From positions 10,484 to 74,483 of the forward strand of contig DHVE01000117.1 of NCBI GenBank assembly GCA_002412495.1: DNA of 64,000 nt, given 5' to 3'. The translations under genes and the position numbers were made by a program. Positions 59,557 to 64,000 of the stretch are shown in pieces. This stretch comes from Betaproteobacteria bacterium UBA5216. Its GTDB lineage: Bacteria > Pseudomonadota > Gammaproteobacteria > Burkholderiales > SG8-41. Position 1 is the stretch's first letter. Each line of letters begins with the position of its first letter. The notes under the pieces were generated by a model. It made no database searches. It was given only the letters and a program-made list of their open reading frames with translations, and was not told the origin of the DNA.

Positions 59557-60537
59557 CTACCGCCAGGCGCCCCGTAACATCGCGACGCCGTGTGCACCGG
59601 ATAGCCGCGCCAATTCAAGATCGTCCTGCCGCATGCCGCCCAACGCGTACACGGGTATCGACGTGTTTCTTGTGGCCTGCGCGAAGCCGTCCCAGCCAAG
59701 TGCCCCCGCCCCAGGATGGCTGAGCGTGGGTTGCACTGCGCCCATCACGGCAAAATCCACACCCAGCTTTATCGCGTTGGCGAGCTCGCCGGCATTGTGG
59801 CAGGACGCGGCCACCCATTCGCAAGCGGGACGCTCGGAAAGCGCCGCCGTCAGGGCCGCCGTAAGATGCACGCCGTCTGCACCCAGCTCGGCGGCGAGTC
59901 GCGCATCGCCGTTAATCAATACGCGCGCGCCCTGCTGATGCGCGTGCTCGATTACGCGGCGGGAAAAAATTCGCAGCGCATCGTCCGGCATTTCCTTTTC
60001 GCGAATCTGGATCAGCTTGAGGCCACGCACCAACGCACGCTGCAATTGTTCGATAAAAACGTCGACGCCGGTTTCAGTCGCGTGCGTGATGCCATAGACC
60101 GTCGGCAAACTCAACGCACGCAATATCGGTCCATTGGCGGGTAGTATAGGCGCGACATTCAGCGCCGTGGATTCCTGCCACGCGAATTGCTGGCCTTCCC
60201 GCCCGTGCGGATTGCCGCGCCAGCGATAGATGCGAAAGAACCGCAGGCGCACATTCGCGTGTTCGTAATCGAAGTCGCGCGTGAGCCACGGGCAGACACT
60301 GCCGGCATCGACTTCGATTCCAAGCTCTTCATGCAATTCCCGTCGCATCGCGTCGGCGGCGGACTCGCCGTGTTCGACCTTGCCGCCAGGAAACTCCCAG
60401 TAGCCTTCGTAGGCCTTTCCGGGAGGACGCTGCGCCAGCAGAAAACGCCCAGTGTCATCGTGCAGCACGGCGGCCGCAACTTCAATTCGCTTCTTATCGT
60501 GAATCGCGCTACCGGCCGGCGATGTCCGCAGGCTCAC
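59557..60537 (-). CDS. Nudix hydrolase fused to ThiE-like domain
   Basis: About 326 aa. Residues about 18-145 are a MutT-type Nudix domain with the box GGKVEHGESAADAMRRELHE and EELGI, which hydrolyses oxidised nucleotides such as 8-oxo-dGTP. Residues about 155-326 form a thiamine-phosphate-synthase-like TIM barrel (LKLIQIREKEMPDDALRIF, LGADGVHLTA, VYALGGMRQDDLELA). The fusion is known in proteobacteria, but the role of the ThiE-like part is unclear. The GTG at 60537 overlaps the ATPase stop by four bases. Confidence 0.9.
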   Translation of the reverse strand: MSLRTSPAGSAIHDKKRIEVAAAVLHDDTGRFLLAQRPPGKAYEGYWEFPGGKVEHGESAADAMRRELHEELGIEVDAGSVCPWLTRDFDYEHANVRLRFFRIYRWRGNPHGREGQQFAWQESTALNVAPILPANGPILRALSLPTVYGITHATETGVDVFIEQLQRALVRGLKLIQIREKEMPDDALRIFSRRVIEHAHQQGARVLINGDARLAAELGADGVHLTAALTAALSERPACEWVAASCHNAGELANAIKLGVDFAVMGAVQPTLSHPGAGALGWDGFAQATRNTSIPVYALGGMRQDDLELARLSGAHGVAMLRGAWR

Positions 60538-61430
60538 TTCCGCCGTCCGTCCCGCGCCTTCATCCGTTGCCGGCCCGCCCAGTCGCGCGCAAATTGCCAC
60601 GCCACGCGCCCGCTGCGCGACCCGCGTTGCAGCGCCCATTGCAGTGCGGCTTGCTGCACGTCCGGCGTCAGCGTTGCCGGAACCTTGAAATGCGCCAGCC
60701 ACACCGTGACAATTTTCAGATATTCGTCCTGGTCAAAGGGATAGAACGATACCCACAAGCCAAAACGCTCGGACAACGACACTTTTTCTTCGGAGGTTTC
60801 GCCCGGATGAATCTCTTCGCCGAGATGCTTGTATTCCAGGTTTTCATTCATGAACTCCGGCATCAGGTGCCGGCGGTTCGACGTGGCATAGATCAGGCAA
60901 TTCTCGGAAGCGGCGGCCACTGATCCATCCAGAATAACCTTCAGCGCCTTGTAACCGGGCTCATCCGCCTCGAATGAAAGATCATCACAATACAATACAA
61001 ACCGCTCGGGCCGGCCAGCGATCAACTCGACAATTTCCGGCAGATCAATCAGATCCTGCTTTTCCACTTCAATCACCCGCAGCCCATGCGGTGCATATTT
61101 GGTTAGCAGCGCCTTGATCAGCGATGATTTTCCAGTACCACGCGCACCGGTGAGCAGCACATTGTTTGCCGGATACCCCTCGACGAACTGCCGTGTATTC
61201 TGTTCAACCAACGACTTCTGTTCGTCAATGCCGCGCAAATCCTTCAACTGGATGCGATGCACCTGGCCGACGGGATGAATTTCGCCACGTTCCCGCGGCC
61301 CGTGATTTTTTCGCCAGCGGAATGCGATGGAGGCGCCCCAATCGACAGGCTCGGGTTCAGCGGGCAACCATTTTTCCAGCCGCGCGGCCAGCGATTCGGC
61401 GCGGGCCAGCAGTTTACTCATATCCGCCAT
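60534..61430 (-). CDS. DUF815-type P-loop ATPase
   Basis: ATP-binding protein of 298 aa. Walker A is LTGARGTGKSSLIKALL near residue 95, Walker B is FVLYCDDLSFE near residue 145, and the sensor region is LIYATSNRRHLMPEFM near residue 180. The N-terminal RFRWRKNH is a usual linker before the ATPase. Related to AAA+ proteins of unknown duty. It overlaps the Nudix gene by four bases in a conserved pairing. Its ribosome site region is AT-rich and may include a promoter. Confidence 0.88.
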   Translation of the reverse strand: MADMSKLLARAESLAARLEKWLPAEPEPVDWGASIAFRWRKNHGPRERGEIHPVGQVHRIQLKDLRGIDEQKSLVEQNTRQFVEGYPANNVLLTGARGTGKSSLIKALLTKYAPHGLRVIEVEKQDLIDLPEIVELIAGRPERFVLYCDDLSFEADEPGYKALKVILDGSVAAASENCLIYATSNRRHLMPEFMNENLEYKHLGEEIHPGETSEEKVSLSERFGLWVSFYPFDQDEYLKIVTVWLAHFKVPATLTPDVQQAALQWALQRGSRSGRVAWQFARDWAGRQRMKARDGRRK

Positions 61431-61465
61431 GGGGAAATTATAACTATTTGATTATAAATAATATT

Positions 61466-62704
61466 TTAACTTCTGTAATCCGCGTTGATGCTGACGTAGT
61501 CGTGCGATAAATCGCAGGTCCATACCGTCGCGGATGCGCCACCACGATTCAGCGACACGCGCACCGTGATCTCCGCCTGCTTCATGACGCGTTGACCATC
61601 GGCTTCCTGATAACCCGAATGCCGCCCGCCGTTCTTGGCGACCAGCACGTCATCGAGATACAAATCGATTCTATCCGCATCCAAATCGTCAATACCCGCG
61701 TATCCCACGGCCGCGAGGATGCGTCCAAGGTTGGGATCGCTTGCGAAAAATGCGGTCTTCGTCAACGGCGAGTGCGCGATGGCGTAGGCCACCCTACGGC
61801 ATTCATCCTCGGTCTTGCCGCCATCCACGCGCACCGTGATGAACTTGGTGGCGCCCTCGCCGTCGCGGATAATTGCATGCGCCAGTTCAACGGAAATCGC
61901 CGTCACGGCATCGCGAAACGCAGCGTATTCCGCGCTGTCGGCATGGGTAATTTCCGGCATCGCCGCCTTGCCGCTGGCCATCAGAATAAAAGAATCATTG
62001 GTGGAGGTGTCACCATCCACCGTAATACAATTGAACGAATGCTGCGCAGCATGCGCGACTGCGCGCTTCACAAGCGGCAAGCTCACCCGCGCATCGGTCG
62101 CCACGTAACCCAGCATGGTCGCCATGTTCGGGCGGATCATACCGGCGCCCTTGGCAATGCCCGTCACGGTAATTTGCACGTCACCGATGTTGAATTGCCT
62201 CGATGCTGCTTTCGGCACCGTGTCCGTTGTCATGATCGCCTGCGCGGCATTTGCCCAGTTCGCGGGCTTTAAATCCGCCAGGCATTGCGGCAAGCCCGCG
62301 ATCACTCTATCCACCGGCAGCGGTTCCATGATCACGCCGGTTGAAAACGGCAATACCTGCGACGGCGCGCAACCCATGAGTTTCGCCAGTGCCACGCACG
62401 TTTCGCGCGCGTGCTTCAGGCCATCACTCCCGGTGCCCGCGTTGGCACAGCCGGTGTTAACCACCAGGGCCCGTATGGATTGATGCGCATCGAGGGTGGA
62501 GAGATGTTGCCGCGACACAACTACCGGTGCGGCACAAAACCGATTCTGCGTGAACACGCCGGCGACACGCGCGCCATCCTCCAGTTGCACGACCAGCAAG
62601 TCCTTGCGACCGGGCTTGCGAACATTGGCTTCAGCGATGCCGAGCTTCACGCCACTGACGGGCAGCAGCGTGGCGGGATTGGGAGCAGATAAATTAACGG
62701 GCAT
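61466..62704 (-). CDS. argJ: Bifunctional ornithine acetyltransferase / N-acetylglutamate synthase
   Basis: Arginine-biosynthesis enzyme of 412 aa that moves acetyl from N-acetylornithine to glutamate and, when bifunctional, also uses acetyl-CoA. The self-cleavage site is in GMIRPNMATMLGYVATDA near residue 190-205, where the Thr of ATML becomes the new N-terminal nucleophile. QHSFNCITVDGDTSTNDSFI is the following conserved block. The C-terminus ends SHDYVSINADYRS as usual. It has GGAACC before ATG. Located between the ATPase and secA, as in many betaproteobacteria. Confidence 0.95.
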   Translation of the reverse strand: MPVNLSAPNPATLLPVSGVKLGIAEANVRKPGRKDLLVVQLEDGARVAGVFTQNRFCAAPVVVSRQHLSTLDAHQSIRALVVNTGCANAGTGSDGLKHARETCVALAKLMGCAPSQVLPFSTGVIMEPLPVDRVIAGLPQCLADLKPANWANAAQAIMTTDTVPKAASRQFNIGDVQITVTGIAKGAGMIRPNMATMLGYVATDARVSLPLVKRAVAHAAQHSFNCITVDGDTSTNDSFILMASGKAAMPEITHADSAEYAAFRDAVTAISVELAHAIIRDGEGATKFITVRVDGGKTEDECRRVAYAIAHSPLTKTAFFASDPNLGRILAAVGYAGIDDLDADRIDLYLDDVLVAKNGGRHSGYQEADGQRVMKQAEITVRVSLNRGGASATVWTCDLSHDYVSINADYRS

Positions 62705-62749
62705 GTACGGTTCCTGCGATTTCTTTGACTGTGTCGAATGCCGACACGA

Positions 62750-64000
62750 TCAGGTCAGTTTGCCGTGGCACTGTTTGTACTTCTTGCCTGACCCGCACGG
62801 ACAAGGGTCATTGCGCCCGACTTTTCCGCCAGGGCGCACAAAGGGCCGGGCCTTGGATTCATCACCTGCCGCGACATCATCCGGCGGCGCAGCCTGCGCC
62901 GCACCGGCCTCGCTGTAGTCAGCATGCTGATATTGCACATTCTGCAACGCCTCGGGCTCCTCGACCGCCTGTAACTCTTCGGCGCTGCGTATGCGCACGG
63001 TCATCAGGGTCTTCGTCACCTCGCCCTTGATCGTGTCGAGCAGCAGCGAGAACAATTCAAAGGCCTCCCGCTTGTATTCCTGCGCTGGTTGCTTTTGCGC
63101 GTATGACCGCAGATGGATGCCTTGCCGCAAGTGATCCAACATCGACAGATGTTCGCGCCAGTGCGTGTCGATACTTTGCAGCATCAGTCCGCGCTCATAC
63201 TGACGCATCGCCTGTACGTCGACCATTGACACCTTGTCGTTGTAGGCTTTGTGCGCGGCCTCGACGATGCGGCTGCGCAGGGCGTCTTCCTCCAGACCCG
63301 GCTCTTCCTTCAGCCACTGCTGAATCTGCAGTTGCAGCGTGAGTTCCGCGTCCAGCGTGCGCTCCAGCCCCGCGATATCCCACTGCTCTTCAAGGCTGTC
63401 CAGCGGAATATATTGAGTGACGTAGCCGTTCACCACGTCCGCGCGCATCGCGGTGATGGTGTCGGACATATCCTCGGCGTCGAGCAGTTCATTGCGCTGC
63501 TGGTAAATGACCTTGCGCTGATCATTGGCGACATCGTCGTATTCCAGCAAATGTTTGCGAATGTCGAAGTTGCGCGCCTCCACCTTGCGCTGAGCGTTTT
63601 CGATGGAGCGGTTGATCATACCGGCTTCGATCGGCTCGCCTTCCGGCACCTTGAGGCGCTGCATGATCGCCTTGACACGTTCGCCGGCAAAAATGCGCAT
63701 CAGCGGGTCGTCGAGCGACAGGTAAAACCGGCTGGATCCCGGATCACCCTGCCGGCCGGAACGGCCACGCAACTGATTATCGATGCGGCGCGACTCGTGC
63801 CGTTCGGTGCCGATGATATGCACGCCGCCCAGCGCCACCACCTGATTATGCAAGACCTGCCAGTCATGGCGCAGGTCGTCCATGCGCTTTTGCCGCGTTG
63901 CTTCGTCGAGCGACGTGTCACCACGCAGCGCTTCGGTTTCGCGATGGATGCTGCCGCCCAGCACGATATCCGTGCCGCGGCCGGCCATGTTGGTCGCGAT
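62750..64000 (-). CDS. secA: Protein translocase ATPase SecA, C-terminal part (runs off window)
   Basis: Motor of the Sec pathway; the last 417 residues are visible. NMAGRGTDIVLGG and GRSGRQGDPGSSRFYLSLDD are helicase motifs V and VI of the second nucleotide-binding domain. SIDTHWREHLSMLDHLRQGI lies in the helical scaffold. The extreme C-terminus NDPCPCGSGKKYKQCHGK is the zinc tail that binds SecB. The frame continues past position 64000. Downstream argJ follows after 45 bases. Confidence 0.97.
   Translation of the reverse strand: MATNMAGRGTDIVLGGSIHRETEALRGDTSLDEATRQKRMDDLRHDWQVLHNQVVALGGVHIIGTERHESRRIDNQLRGRSGRQGDPGSSRFYLSLDDPLMRIFAGERVKAIMQRLKVPEGEPIEAGMINRSIENAQRKVEARNFDIRKHLLEYDDVANDQRKVIYQQRNELLDAEDMSDTITAMRADVVNGYVTQYIPLDSLEEQWDIAGLERTLDAELTLQLQIQQWLKEEPGLEEDALRSRIVEAAHKAYNDKVSMVDVQAMRQYERGLMLQSIDTHWREHLSMLDHLRQGIHLRSYAQKQPAQEYKREAFELFSLLLDTIKGEVTKTLMTVRIRSAEELQAVEEPEALQNVQYQHADYSEAGAAQAAPPDDVAAGDESKARPFVRPGGKVGRNDPCPCGSGKKYKQCHGKLT

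Noticed and set aside
1..64000. CRISPR arrays, prophage or integrative element
   Set aside because: No spaced direct repeats, integrase, portal, capsid or relaxase-like protein seen on either strand.

Overview
The window reads as chromosome of a GC-rich betaproteobacterium, most likely Burkholderiales. Two things point there. The right end carries a conserved betaproteobacterial block in order (CNNM/CBS transporter, pilC, pilD, coaE, zapD, yacG, Nudix-ThiE fusion, DUF815 ATPase, argJ, secA). The rest is dominated by tripartite-tricarboxylate-transporter receptors of the Bug/TctC family, whose expansion is typical of this order. No integrase, transposase, CRISPR array, tRNA or rRNA was recognised by eye.

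Layout. 1-4776 (minus strand): a tight catabolic operon with a haloacetate dehalogenase-like hydrolase, tetronate kinase OtnK, aldolase-type decarboxylase OtnC, a VOC protein, a TAXI receptor and the start of a TRAP permease, with an intrinsic terminator between receptor and permease. 4855-5120: a 266-bp inverted-repeat element whose two arms encode the same short peptide pattern. 5136-7792: an isopropylmalate-dehydrogenase-like enzyme, an Ldh2-type dehydrogenase and an unknown CxCGC protein. 7827-26589: Bug receptors interleaved with an SDR, an aldo/keto reductase, two MaoC-like proteins, a CaiB-type CoA-transferase, an ABC exporter pair, an MBL hydrolase, a 2-hydroxyacid dehydrogenase, a beta-propeller, an HpcH aldolase and a cupin. 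26629-28813: two tandem membrane-ankyrin paralogues. 29134-53042: MFS, LLM flavin enzyme, MmgE/PrpD, CapA, CMD protein, two exported methyltransferase-like paralogues, a SPINDLY-type O-GlcNAc transferase, tandem Lin0512 proteins, a quinone-reductase-like enzyme, release factor 3 and a PLP lyase, again threaded with Bug receptors. 53069-64000: a Gfo/Idh oxidoreductase and then the conserved housekeeping and type IV pilus block.

How it works together. There are 16 intact Bug receptors and one decayed remnant, but no TctA/TctB membrane subunit anywhere in the window. Most receptors sit beside a different acid-, ester- or CoA-handling enzyme. This suggests many small capture-plus-first-step units for organic acids, feeding transporter components encoded elsewhere. 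Substrates cannot be assigned from sequence alone. The most unusual items are the receptor archipelago with its remnant, the mirrored repeat element, the two TTG-start exported methyltransferase-like proteins, and the propeller with a sigma-region-3-like insert that is translationally coupled to a receptor and an aldolase.
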